Shown here piece by piece: positions 55,449 through 63,804 of a DNA stretch of 64,000 bases (the stretch's first letter is position 1; every line of letters starts with the position of its first letter). The stretch covers positions 496,001-560,000 of the forward strand of contig BJHW01000001.1 in NCBI GenBank assembly GCA_005405945.1, written 5' to 3'. The stretch comes from Streptomyces violaceusniger (GTDB lineage: Bacteria > Actinomycetota > Actinomycetes > Streptomycetales > Streptomycetaceae). The notes below the pieces were generated by a model. It saw nothing but the letters and a program-made list of their open reading frames with translations. It was not told the origin of the DNA and made no database searches. Position numbers and translations under genes: made by a program.

Positions 55449-57539
55449 TCAGCGTTCCAGCAGCACCCGGACGTCCCAGGACCGCAGCCTCAGCTCCTCC
55501 CCCGCCGGGTGCTCCGTACCGTCGAGCACGTCCCGGACCGCGGCGGGGAGCCGGACCACCGCCTCGTCCCAGGACCAGTTGTGGACGAAGCGCACCCTGC
55601 GCCCGTCGGCGGCGGTGGCGCCCGTGCAGGTGACGCTCTCCTGGGTGAACCTCCAGTCGCCCGCCCGCTCCGGGACCGCCCACCGGAACAGCGACGCGGC
55701 CAGCACCGGGTCCGGCACGGTGCCCACGTACGTCACCCGGCCGGCACCGTGGGCGTGCGTGGTGACGGCGGGCCAGCGGCCGAAGTGCGGATGGTCGTAC
55801 CCGGCCAGGACCTGTGCGCCGTCGGCCCGGACGCCGTCCGCCCAGCGGGTGGCCGCCGCTCCGTCCGGCAGCGTGAGGGGGGAGCCGGGCGCGGGGTGCA
55901 CCGGCAGGTCGCCGGAGAGATTGCTGAACTCGTCGTACCAGGCCCCCGCCGCCTCCGCGAGGCGCGCGGGCATCACATCGGTGCGGGCCCTGGCGCCCGG
56001 GTCCCCGTACCCGGTGCGCGGGCCGAGCACGAGGTGGCCGCCCGCGGCGGCGTAGTCGGCCAGCCAGTCGAGCGTCGCGTCGTCCACGGCGTACAGACCC
56101 GGCGCGACCAGGACCGGGTGCCGCACGGCGGCTTCCCCCGCGGTGGCACCGGTGAGCTGGCCGGTGTGCAGGATGCGGACCTGGAGCCCGGCGTCGAACG
56201 CGCCCCGGTAGAAGGGCTCGAACAGGCCCTGGTACGAGCGCCGGTCCGGACCGCCGTCCGGCGCGGCCAGCGGCGGCTGGAACGCCAGCGCCCATTTGCT
56301 CGCCGACGAGTAGACCATCGCCACATCCGCGTCCGGTGTCAGCCCGGCGACCAGGTCCCCCGCACTCGCCAGCTCCTGGCCGAGGCGCGCGATCTCCCGG
56401 TAGGCACGCCCGGGACGGCCGCTGTGCGGCAGCACACCGCCCCAATAGGTCTCCGTGCCGAAGTGCAGGGTGTGCCAGTGCCAGTATTCGATCATGCGCG
56501 CCCCGCGCGAGATCAGCGCCCAGGCGGCCTGACGCCATTGTCCGTCGTAGGCGGGCCGGTTGTGCCAGGAGTGGCCGATGGACTGGGCATCGGTCTCGGT
56601 GACCAGGAACGGCTCCTGGCGCGAGGAGAACATCCGGTCCGCGCTCTGGTACAGCGCCCAGGTCCCGTTGGTGGTCCATCCCTGGCCGCCGGTGGCCGGA
56701 TCGGGCAGCGCCAGGCCGTCCTGCATGGTGTAGTACGGGTTGCCCGCGGTGATGTCGAGCCGGCCGGCCAGGGCCTGGTCGTCCAGCGCGGGCCGGTCGT
56801 AGGCGATGCATGTGGTGACGAAGTGTTCCGGGCGGGCGTACTCGCGCACGATGTCCGCCTGCCAGCCGATGAACTCGGTGGTCTGCTCGGCCTGGAAACG
56901 CCGCCACGCCAGGTCGTACTGCGGCTGCGCGTTGCCGTCCGGGGTCCACAGGTCGGCCCAGGTGGACAGCCGGTGCGACCAGTAGACCAGACCCCATTCC
57001 CGGTTCAGGGTCTCGACGTCGCCGTAAGTCCTGCGCAGGTGGTCCACGAAGCGCTGGAACACACCGTGGTTGTGGAGCAGTTCGTTGCCCGGTTCGTTGT
57101 CGACCTGGAAGCCGAGCATCGCGGGGTGTCCGGCGTAGCGGGCCAGGATGGCGCGGACGACGCGCTCCGCGTGGAAGCGGAAGGCGGGGTGGGTGAAGTC
57201 CACCTCCTGCCGGGCGCCCCAGGGGATGCGCTCGCCGGTGCGCCGCTCCCCCGCGATCTCGGGGTACAGCCGGGCGAGCCACGGCGGTACGGCATACGTC
57301 GGCGTCCCGAGTACGACGCCGATGCCGCGCTCATGCGCCCCGTCGAGCACCGGTCGCAGCCAGTCGAGGTCGAACCGCCCGTTCTCGGGCTCCCAGGTGG
57401 ACCACACCGATTCGCCGACCCGGATGACGGAGAATCCCGCCCGCGCCATCAGGTCCAGATCGGTCTGAAGCCGTTCGTAGGGCTGGTATTCGTGGTAGTA
57501 GGCGGCGCCGAACAGCACGCGCGGGGGAAGCTCGGACAC
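55449..57539 (-). CDS. GH42 beta-galactosidase
   Basis: 696 aa from GTG 57539 behind GAGGAGG; no signal peptide, so it acts in the cytoplasm on imported galacto-oligosaccharides. TIM barrel start RVLFGAAYYHEYQPYERLQT and VWSTWEPENGRFDLDWLRPV. Acid/base Glu in GFQVDNEPGNELLHN (about residue 148) and nucleophile Glu in FLVTETDAQSIGHSWHN (about 313). A trimerisation domain (VAMVYSSASKWALAFQPPLA) and a C-terminal beta domain follow. It ends the LacI-importer-enzyme series and fits with the GH53 galactanase. Confidence 0.94.
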   Translation of the reverse strand: MSELPPRVLFGAAYYHEYQPYERLQTDLDLMARAGFSVIRVGESVWSTWEPENGRFDLDWLRPVLDGAHERGIGVVLGTPTYAVPPWLARLYPEIAGERRTGERIPWGARQEVDFTHPAFRFHAERVVRAILARYAGHPAMLGFQVDNEPGNELLHNHGVFQRFVDHLRRTYGDVETLNREWGLVYWSHRLSTWADLWTPDGNAQPQYDLAWRRFQAEQTTEFIGWQADIVREYARPEHFVTTCIAYDRPALDDQALAGRLDITAGNPYYTMQDGLALPDPATGGQGWTTNGTWALYQSADRMFSSRQEPFLVTETDAQSIGHSWHNRPAYDGQWRQAAWALISRGARMIEYWHWHTLHFGTETYWGGVLPHSGRPGRAYREIARLGQELASAGDLVAGLTPDADVAMVYSSASKWALAFQPPLAAPDGGPDRRSYQGLFEPFYRGAFDAGLQVRILHTGQLTGATAGEAAVRHPVLVAPGLYAVDDATLDWLADYAAAGGHLVLGPRTGYGDPGARARTDVMPARLAEAAGAWYDEFSNLSGDLPVHPAPGSPLTLPDGAAATRWADGVRADGAQVLAGYDHPHFGRWPAVTTHAHGAGRVTYVGTVPDPVLAASLFRWAVPERAGDWRFTQESVTCTGATAADGRRVRFVHNWSWDEAVVRLPAAVRDVLDGTEHPAGEELRLRSWDVRVLLER

Positions 57540-57596
57540 GAGTCCTCCTCTGTCGAGGGTGATGGGAGCGGCCGGGGCGGTGGGGTGAGGGGCGGG

Positions 57597-58454
57597 TCAG
57601 CCCTTGACCGCGCCCGCGGACAGCCCTTCGAGCAGTTGCTTGCGCAGCAGCAGGAAGACCAGGACGGTGGGCACGGTGGCGAGCACCGATCCGGCCAGGA
57701 CGAGGTCGTACTGGCGGTTCTCCGCCTGGAAGAGGGTCTGAAGCCCCAGCGGGAGGGTGAACTGGTCGTTGTCGGAGATCAGGACCAGGGGCCACAGGAA
57801 GCTGTTGTAGCTCTGCAGGAACGTCCAGACCGCGAGCGCGCCCAGCGACGGGCGCAGCAGTGGCAGGACGACCTGGCAGAAGATGCGGAACTCCCCGCAG
57901 CCGTCGATCCGGCTCGCCTCCAGCAGTTCGTCCGGGACGCTCTGGATGATGTACTGCTGCATCATGAAGATCCCGAACGCGGGAGCCACCCACGGCACCA
58001 CCAGGGCGAACCATGGGTTGCCCAGCCCCGTTTTGACCAGGATCACAAACAGTGGCACGAGGATCACGGCGAACGGGATCGACAGCGAACTGAACATCAC
58101 CGAGAACAGGAACGTCCGCCCGGTGAACCGGTACTTGGCGAAGCCGTACCCGGCCAGCGCGCAGACGAAGACCGACACGGCGGTCGCCACCAGCGCCACC
58201 GCGGTGCTGATGAGGAACCAGCTCGGATACGGCTGACTGTCCAGCAGATGCCGGTAGTTGGCCAGGGTCGCCGGGCTCGGCAGCGGCCGGGGCGGGTAGG
58301 CGAAGATGTCGCCACGCGGCTTGAACGATCCGCTCAGCGCCCACAGCAGTGGCCCGACGAAGGCCAGCAGCAAGGCTGTCAGTGCGGCGTAGAGCAGTGC
58401 GCGCGAGGGGGTCCGGTGCCGGCGGCGGGCGTGCGCCGGTGTGGAGGCGCTCAT
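57597..58454 (-). CDS. Sugar ABC transporter permease (MalG type)
   Basis: 285 aa. ATG 58454 overlaps the previous permease stop (ATGA). Six membrane segments (first: LLYAALTALLLAFVGPLLWA), EAA loop LLEASRIDGCGEFRIFCQVV and the family-typical C-terminus LLEGLSAGAVKG. A longer frame extends upstream but is a shadow of the neighbouring gene. Works with the second permease and the binding protein to import galacto-oligosaccharides, by inference from GH42. Confidence 0.92.
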   Translation of the reverse strand: MSASTPAHARRRHRTPSRALLYAALTALLLAFVGPLLWALSGSFKPRGDIFAYPPRPLPSPATLANYRHLLDSQPYPSWFLISTAVALVATAVSVFVCALAGYGFAKYRFTGRTFLFSVMFSSLSIPFAVILVPLFVILVKTGLGNPWFALVVPWVAPAFGIFMMQQYIIQSVPDELLEASRIDGCGEFRIFCQVVLPLLRPSLGALAVWTFLQSYNSFLWPLVLISDNDQFTLPLGLQTLFQAENRQYDLVLAGSVLATVPTVLVFLLLRKQLLEGLSAGAVKG

Positions 58455-59407
58455 GAGGCCCTCCCGATGCCGAGCAGCCGGTTGAAGATCTGGCTGATGG
58501 TGAAGACCAGGACGAACAGGACGACTCCGGCCGCCGCCGCGTAGCCGAACTGCTGGCGTTCGAAGGCCGCCCGGTAGATGAACATCGCCACCGAGAGCGT
58601 GGCGTCGCCCGGTCCGCCATGGGTGAGCAGAAAGGGTTCGTCGAAGATCTGTGCCGCGCTGATGAACGAGGTCACCGCGACGAACCCGGTCACCGGCTTC
58701 AGCGCGGGCAGTGTGACGGCGGTGAACGTGACGAACCGGCCCGCTCCGTCCAGCTCGGCCGCCTCGTACAGCGAGCGGGGCACGTTCTGCAGCCCGGCCA
58801 GGAAGAAGATCGTCAGATAGCCCGCCCAGCGCCAGAGCATGATCAGGCCGATGCACACCTTGGCCAGGGTGGGATCGCCGAGCCAGTCGAATCCGCCGAG
58901 CCCGAACACCGCCCTGAGGACCGAGTTGGCGAGCCCGAACTGCCGGTCGAACACGAGGCTGAAGATGAGGGCGACGACGATGGGCGACACCACCATGGGG
59001 ATGAAGAAGGCCACCCGGAACAGATCCCGCGCCCGGAGGCCCCGTGCGTTCAGGCCCTGGGCCATCATCAGCGCGACGGGCACGATGACGAGCACGCTCA
59101 CCAGAACGTACACACCGGTGTTCCCCAGCGCGCGGTGGAAACTGACGTCGGTGAGCAGATGCGCGTAGTTGCGCGGCCCCACCCAGTGCGGGGGCCCGAG
59201 CCCGACCCACTCGCACAGGCTCAGATAGACCGCCACCAGGATCGGCACGACCATGAAGAGGACGTAGAGCACATAGAAGGGTGCGATGAACACGTAGGGC
59301 GCACGGGCGGGACCGCGCCGTGGGCCCGCGGCGCGGCCACCGATCGTGGTCGCCCTCGGGGGCAGTGAGCGGGGGTCGCGGAGCCGGTCCGCGGGGATGC
59401 TGGTCAT
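58451..59407 (-). CDS. Sugar ABC transporter permease (MalF type)
   Basis: 318 aa from ATG 59407 behind GAGGAGG. Membrane segments start at APFYVLYVLFMVVPILVAVY; the EAA loop is LYEAAELDGAGRFVTFTAVT. The Arg/Pro-rich N-terminal 30 residues are cytosolic. It lies 10 bases after the binding-protein stop and overlaps the MalG-type gene, so it belongs to the same transcript. No ATPase gene is present; MsiK-like sharing is assumed. Confidence 0.92.
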   Translation of the reverse strand: MTSIPADRLRDPRSLPPRATTIGGRAAGPRRGPARAPYVFIAPFYVLYVLFMVVPILVAVYLSLCEWVGLGPPHWVGPRNYAHLLTDVSFHRALGNTGVYVLVSVLVIVPVALMMAQGLNARGLRARDLFRVAFFIPMVVSPIVVALIFSLVFDRQFGLANSVLRAVFGLGGFDWLGDPTLAKVCIGLIMLWRWAGYLTIFFLAGLQNVPRSLYEAAELDGAGRFVTFTAVTLPALKPVTGFVAVTSFISAAQIFDEPFLLTHGGPGDATLSVAMFIYRAAFERQQFGYAAAAGVVLFVLVFTISQIFNRLLGIGRAS

Positions 59408-59417
59408 CTGCGCCTCC

Positions 59418-60845
59418 TCAGCGGCTCGCCTGGGCACGGAAGTCGGACGTGGCGCGCCGCAGCGCCTCGCGCGGGGAGAGGTCGCCCCGGTACGCACGGA
59501 TCAGATAGCCGCTGAGGACGTCCATGAGGATGGACTGGTCCGGACTCTGGTAGTACGCGGGCACATGGTCCACCAGCGGGGCGTAGACCTCGAACAGCCG
59601 CTGCCCGCCGCAGAACGTGTCCTCCAGGGCCAGGAGTTCGGGGCTGCGGAAGACCGAGCGGCGGGTCGGCAGATAGCCCAGCTCACGGTAGCGGCGGATC
59701 TGGGCTTCCTCGGTGAGCCAGGTGGCGGAGAGGAAGCCGGCACCGGCCTCGGTGTTCGCCTTGCCGGTGATCGCGGTGAAGCCCGTGCCCCCGGCCACCG
59801 AGGTGCGGCCGCCCCCGGCCGAGAACCTGGGGAGCGCGCGGATGCGCCACCGCCCCGACTGCTCGGGCACGTTGGGCTGGAGCCCGAACGTCTTGTACCA
59901 GCTCGCCATCCACAGTCCCGCGACGCTGCCGCGTTTGAGGGCGGTCTGCATGCTGGGGCCGTAGAAGTCGGCGACGTCCACGAGGAAACCGGTGCGCAGT
60001 CCGTCGCAGATGAAGCGAAGCGTCTCCTCGGCCTCGGGTGAGTCCAGAGTGGGGTGGGCGTGTGCGTCGAAGAGCGCGCCCCCTCGCTGATAGAGGAGGA
60101 TGGCGAAGAGCTGCACGACCTGGTTCAGATCACTGCCGGTGGAGACCGCGCCGAGGGAGACCCGGTGTTTGTCGTAGAGCCTCGCGCCGGCTCTCGCCAC
60201 TTCCTCCCAGGTGCCGAGGTCGGCGGGGATGCCGTACTTCGACAGGAGGTCGTCGCGGTAGTAGTAGACGGTGGCGGGGGTGTCCGAGTCGAGTGCGTAG
60301 AGCCTGCCGTCGACCGTGTAGGGGGCGCGTCGCGCCGCGAGCAGGTCGTCGCCGAGCGGGGCGACGTCCTCGGTCCAGTCGCGCAGCAGCCGGGCCGAGA
60401 GGTCGCCGCGCAGCATGCGTGCGAAGTTGCCGATCTCGAAGCCCATCAGATCGGGGGTGCCGCGTCCCGCGACGGCCTGGGCCAGGAGTTTGGTCACCAG
60501 GTCCTGGGCTCCGGCGCGGGTGACCCGCAGCCGGTAGGAGAACCGGGTGGCGCGGTCGGCCCGGGGCACGGACCGGGCGAAGAAGTCCTGGTACCCCTGG
60601 TCATGGGTCCACAGCGACAAGGTCACCGGGCCGGAGGTGCGCACACTGGCCGCCCGGCCGCCCGCACAGGCCGTGGCCGTTCCGGCGGTGGCGAGGGCAC
60701 CGGCCGCGGCGGCCCACCGCAGCACGGTCCGGCGCGGGGCGGTGCCGGGGACGGGGACGGGGCCGGGGACGGGGCTCGGTGAAGGTGGCGCGCGATGTGG
60801 GCCCGGGGTTCCCCGGGGTGTGGGAGGAGAGGGGAGGTTTTTCAT
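59418..60845 (-). CDS. Sugar ABC transporter solute-binding lipoprotein
   Basis: 475 aa from ATG 60845 behind GAGGAG. A Pro-rich N-terminus precedes RRTVLRWAAAAGALATAGTA and the lipobox TACAG, so it has a Tat-like lipoprotein leader. Family text: LSLWTHDQGYQDFFARSVPR, DLMGFEIGNFARMLRGDLSA, YALDSDTPATVYYYRDDLLS, GSVAGLWMASWYKTFGLQPN and GGTGFTAITGKANTEAGAGF. It binds the imported saccharide outside the membrane. No frameshift is visible. Confidence 0.92.
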   Translation of the reverse strand: MKNLPSPPTPRGTPGPHRAPPSPSPVPGPVPVPGTAPRRTVLRWAAAAGALATAGTATACAGGRAASVRTSGPVTLSLWTHDQGYQDFFARSVPRADRATRFSYRLRVTRAGAQDLVTKLLAQAVAGRGTPDLMGFEIGNFARMLRGDLSARLLRDWTEDVAPLGDDLLAARRAPYTVDGRLYALDSDTPATVYYYRDDLLSKYGIPADLGTWEEVARAGARLYDKHRVSLGAVSTGSDLNQVVQLFAILLYQRGGALFDAHAHPTLDSPEAEETLRFICDGLRTGFLVDVADFYGPSMQTALKRGSVAGLWMASWYKTFGLQPNVPEQSGRWRIRALPRFSAGGGRTSVAGGTGFTAITGKANTEAGAGFLSATWLTEEAQIRRYRELGYLPTRRSVFRSPELLALEDTFCGGQRLFEVYAPLVDHVPAYYQSPDQSILMDVLSGYLIRAYRGDLSPREALRRATSDFRAQASR

Positions 60846-61028
60846 CTGCGGCTCCTCATCGAGAGGTGGTGGGTGCCGAGTGATGCGGGCGGGCATGGCC
60901 GCTCGTCCGGCCGCGGTGTCCCGGTGGCGGAGAACGGCAGGGGCGCGGTGGTCGAGGGAAAGGCGTCGGTGGCGCGGCCGAGGGGCTTTCAGGGATCGGT
61001 GGCGGGGAGCGGCGACCGGCCGCCGGTG

Positions 61029-62093
61029 CTACGGGCGCGGGGGCGGGCCGCCGGACCGGCGGACCACCAGGCGGGCGGGCGGCTCGCCCCTGACGGGCGC
61101 GGGGGCGTCGGGGTTCTCCATCTGATGGACCAGCAGGTCGAGTCCGTGTGCCGCCACGGTGTCGAAGTCCTGGCTCACGGTGGTGAGCGGCGGCGAGAGA
61201 TAGGCCGCGGCGGGAATGTCGTCGTATCCGACGACGCTGACCTGCTCCGGCACCGCGAGACCGGCCTCGGCCAGACCGCGTATCACACCGATGGCCATGT
61301 CGTCGTTGGCGGCGAACACCGCCGTGACCCCCGGGGTGCGGGCCAGTCGCAGTCCGGCCTCGTAGCCGGACGACGGCGACCAGTCGCCCTCGATGCACTC
61401 CGGTTCCGGCGCCCCCGCCTCCTGGAGCGCCTTCCGCCAGCCTTCCACGCGGTCACGCGCCGCCCACCAGCGCGCCGGACCGGCCACATGCCATACGGTG
61501 GTGTGCCCCTGGGAGAGGAGATGGCGGGTGGCCGCCAGGCCGCCGCCGACCCCGTCCGCCCCCGTGACCAGGGCCCGCGTCCCCGGGGTCACGGCCGGCA
61601 TCCGGCCGAAGCCGAGGATCGGCACCCCAGGGTCGAGGGGAGCGGCCTCGCCCTCGTCGATCGGCTCGGACAGCACGATGCCGTCCACGCCCTGGTTCAG
61701 CAGGGATTCGACGGCCTCCGCGATACCGGCGGGCCGGCCGTTGAGCGTGGTCACGACGCTGAACGAATATCCGGCGGCGCTCGCCGCCCGCTCCAGGGCG
61801 AACAGCAGCGACGCGGGCCCGTAGAGCGCGGTCCCCAAGGACACCACGCCGATCCGGCGGAAACGCCCCTGGAGCAGTGCGCGGGCCGCGGTGTTGGGCC
61901 GGAACCCCAGCTCGCGGGCGGCCCGCAGCACACGGTCGCGGGCCTGGTCGCTCACATAGGGCTCCCCGTTGACCACTCGGGACACCGTCTTCTGCGACAC
62001 CCGCGCCAGCCGGGCCACCTCGCGCATCGAAGGGGGCCGCTGTTGTCCCTGCCCTGCCCCGGGAGGCGGGTTCTGAGCCGCGGTGGTGGACAC
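61029..62093 (-). CDS. LacI-family repressor of the GH42/importer operon
   Basis: 354 aa. GTG 62093 follows GAAGGGAG; a longer start at 62111 would bury that site. HTH with hinge: PSMREVARLARVSQKTVSRV, VNGEPYVSDQARDRVLRAAR, then a sugar-binding domain (RRIGVVSLGTALYGPASLLF, IVLSEPIDEGEAAPLDPGVP, AVFAANDDMAIGVIRGLAEA, SVVGYDDIPAAAYLSPPLTT). It is the first gene of the series LacI, binding protein, permeases, GH42, and two perfect palindromes lie directly upstream, so it probably represses its own operon until a galactoside is present. Confidence 0.93.
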   Translation of the reverse strand: MSTTAAQNPPPGAGQGQQRPPSMREVARLARVSQKTVSRVVNGEPYVSDQARDRVLRAARELGFRPNTAARALLQGRFRRIGVVSLGTALYGPASLLFALERAASAAGYSFSVVTTLNGRPAGIAEAVESLLNQGVDGIVLSEPIDEGEAAPLDPGVPILGFGRMPAVTPGTRALVTGADGVGGGLAATRHLLSQGHTTVWHVAGPARWWAARDRVEGWRKALQEAGAPEPECIEGDWSPSSGYEAGLRLARTPGVTAVFAANDDMAIGVIRGLAEAGLAVPEQVSVVGYDDIPAAAYLSPPLTTVSQDFDTVAAHGLDLLVHQMENPDAPAPVRGEPPARLVVRRSGGPPPRP

Positions 62094-62134
62094 AGCACTC
62101 CCTTCGTGCACGATCCGGGAGGTGCCGGATCAGA

Positions 62135-62156
62135 GGTGTGACTACGTAGTCACACC
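62135..62156. promoter_or_regulatory. 22-bp perfect palindrome, LacI operator 1
   Basis: Core TGTGACTACGTAGTCACA, extended symmetrically by GG/CC at 62135 and 62156. It sits 42 bases upstream of the LacI start. Its inner 14 bases TGACTACGTAGTCA recur at 62183-62196. Confidence 0.8.
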
Positions 62157-62181
62157 GGCGAACCGGGTGGTCCGGCCCGCT

Positions 62182-62197
62182 CTGACTACGTAGTCAG
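62182..62197. promoter_or_regulatory. 16-bp perfect palindrome, LacI operator 2
   Basis: CTGACTACGTAGTCAG, centre 44 bases from that of the first site (about four helical turns), so two dimers would lie on the same face of DNA. Confidence 0.78.
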
Positions 62198-62214
62198 GCG
62201 AGTATGCGTCCGCC

Positions 62215-62688
62215 CTACGGGCGCGTCAACGGTTCGCGCAAGCGTGGCTCCCCGGCGTACCCGGCCACGGTCTGCGCCCCGGCCAGGGCTGCCTGCCCGC
62301 GTCGGGTGGCGGCCAGCGGGACGGCACCGGCACCGACTCCGTCGACCCACCGGTCGCTCCAGTCGCCCCGGTAGGTCTCCAGGCGGTCCCCGACGCGCTT
62401 CTCGGCGTCCTCGAAGAAGTCCTGGTTACGGGAGGCCCGCAGCCGCGGGTACGCCCACTGCTCGTTCCAGCGGCGCACGGTGTCGGAGATGATGCGGCGC
62501 GGCGGGTCGTTGTCCGCGAACTTGCCCAGCACCCGCAGGTGCAGAACGTCCCACGGATAGGGGTCGGCCGTATCGGGCAGGTCGAGGGCGGGGAACCCGG
62601 GGATCCCCCGTCCTTCGTGGGGGTAGGGGAACTGGGCCAGGGCGTTGAGGTAGGCGGGCAGCAGGTCGTCGACGCGCAACTCGGTCAC
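62215..62688 (-). pseudogene. Fragment of a GH38-like glycosidase
   Basis: 157-residue frame with YPWDVLHLRVLGKFADNDPP, WNEQWAYPRLRASRNQDFFE and LETYRGDWSDRWVDGVGAGA, matching the segment after the catalytic domain in GH38-type alpha-mannosidase relatives. The metal-binding N-terminal domain and the C-terminal beta domains are absent. Not functional; another lost glycan gene at the border of the operon. Confidence 0.5.
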
Positions 62689-63037
62689 CGGGCAGCGAGC
62701 GAGTCGACTTTCCCGAACGGCGTACGCTGCTGCTCAGGATCGTCGCCAGTTGCTGGCTGTGCTCCGCGAGCGTCCGCCCGGTGCGGCAAGCCTCCGCCTC
62801 CAGGTCCCGCGGCCGCTCGTCATGCCTCGCCGCCTCATACGCCATGCTCACCATCACGGTGGACACCATGCCCAGGCCGGCCATGGCGTCCGGACAGGTG
62901 GCAGTGTGCGCTTGCCGGTCGATCGGGAAGTGCGAGGTCCGTCCAGGTGCGCTCGATGTGGTCCAGGCACACGTCCCGGGGTGCGGCCGGGTGCGCCTCC
63001 TGCCATTCCGGTGGCCGTGGGGCTTGGCCTGTACGGC
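62689..63037. other. Gap with no recognised gene
   Basis: The minus strand has a short stretch VCLDHIERTWTDLALPDRP without clear family. No promoter-like element was picked out. Confidence 0.4.
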
Positions 63038-63804
63038 TCAGCGTGGCGGGGTCGTCTCCGGCGCGCCGGTGTCGGCGCAGGTGGCGGCGGGGCTCCTGTC
63101 CTTGGCGAGAAAGATGGTCTGCGCCATCATCCGGTAGCCCGACATCCCTTCCCGCAGGGTCTCGATGGACTCCTCCGGATGCACCGAGTCGATGACCGCG
63201 TTCGGACCGACCGCATTGAACTGGTGTGAGACTCCGCGCGGTATCTGCATGTCCACCCAGGAGTTGGGCGGCACGATCACGTTGTGCCGTTCGCGGCGCA
63301 CCCCGTCGGGGGTGCCGGGCAGGTCGTCGGCGAAGCATGACAGCGGTGCGAAGCGTCCCGTCGGGGGGCGGACGGTGATCGGCGACAGGCTGGACACGCG
63401 GATCGTGGTGTCCGGGCCGGTCATCATGCGCACGAACCGCAGCCCGGTGTGCAGGTGCATGCGCGAGCAGATGTCGCGTGCCGCGGTGTCGTAGAAGTCC
63501 ATGAGGTAGCGGTCGGCGAAGAAGCCAGGGAAAGGCGGCTCCAGCATGAAGACGTCGCCCTCCTCGAAGACCTGCGCCCGCTTCGGCTCGCCCGTCGGTG
63601 CGGGCCGCTCCCCCTCCTCCCGGTGGGCCGCCCGGACCAGGCCGGACAGGGCGTCGACGACGGCCAGGGCGGTCTCCGGGGCAGTTGCACCACCGGGGTG
63701 AGCCGGTTGCGGTCGGGGTCCCGGTGACCTCGGACGTCGAGGATCTCGTCCTCGTGGTCGGGCGACCGCTTCATCCGGCCGATGGTCTCGGTGGGCTGCG
63801 TCAT
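63038..63804 (-). CDS. Cupin-like hypothetical protein (one frameshift)
   Basis: About 255 aa after repair, from ATG 63804. Not recognised as a named family. N-terminus MTQPTETIGRMKRSPDHEDE, later ICSRMHLHTGLRFVRMMTGP, VIVPPNSWVDMQIPRGVSHQ and NAVIDSVHPEESIETLREGM, which look like a single metal-free or metal-binding cupin barrel with HxH (MHLHTG) and a late His. The frame breaks near 63690-63700; one base joins NRLTPVV to ATAPETALAVVDALSGLVRA. The start overlaps the stop of the partial gene upstream, so the two are coupled. Confidence 0.7.

Noticed and set aside
57556..57568. Second CebR-like site upstream of GH42
   Set aside because: Only the TGGGAGCG half is present and no inverted partner follows.
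55239..58544. A 1101-codon open frame on the plus strand
   Set aside because: It is antisense to GH42 and the permeases; the composition is Arg/Pro/Gly/Val-rich with no domain, a high-GC shadow. Only the first about 60 codons carry an ABC ATPase remnant.
57597..59216. Longer 539-codon version of the MalG-type permease
   Set aside because: The first 254 codons are out-of-frame text of the MalF gene; the real start is ATG 58454 at the ATGA overlap.
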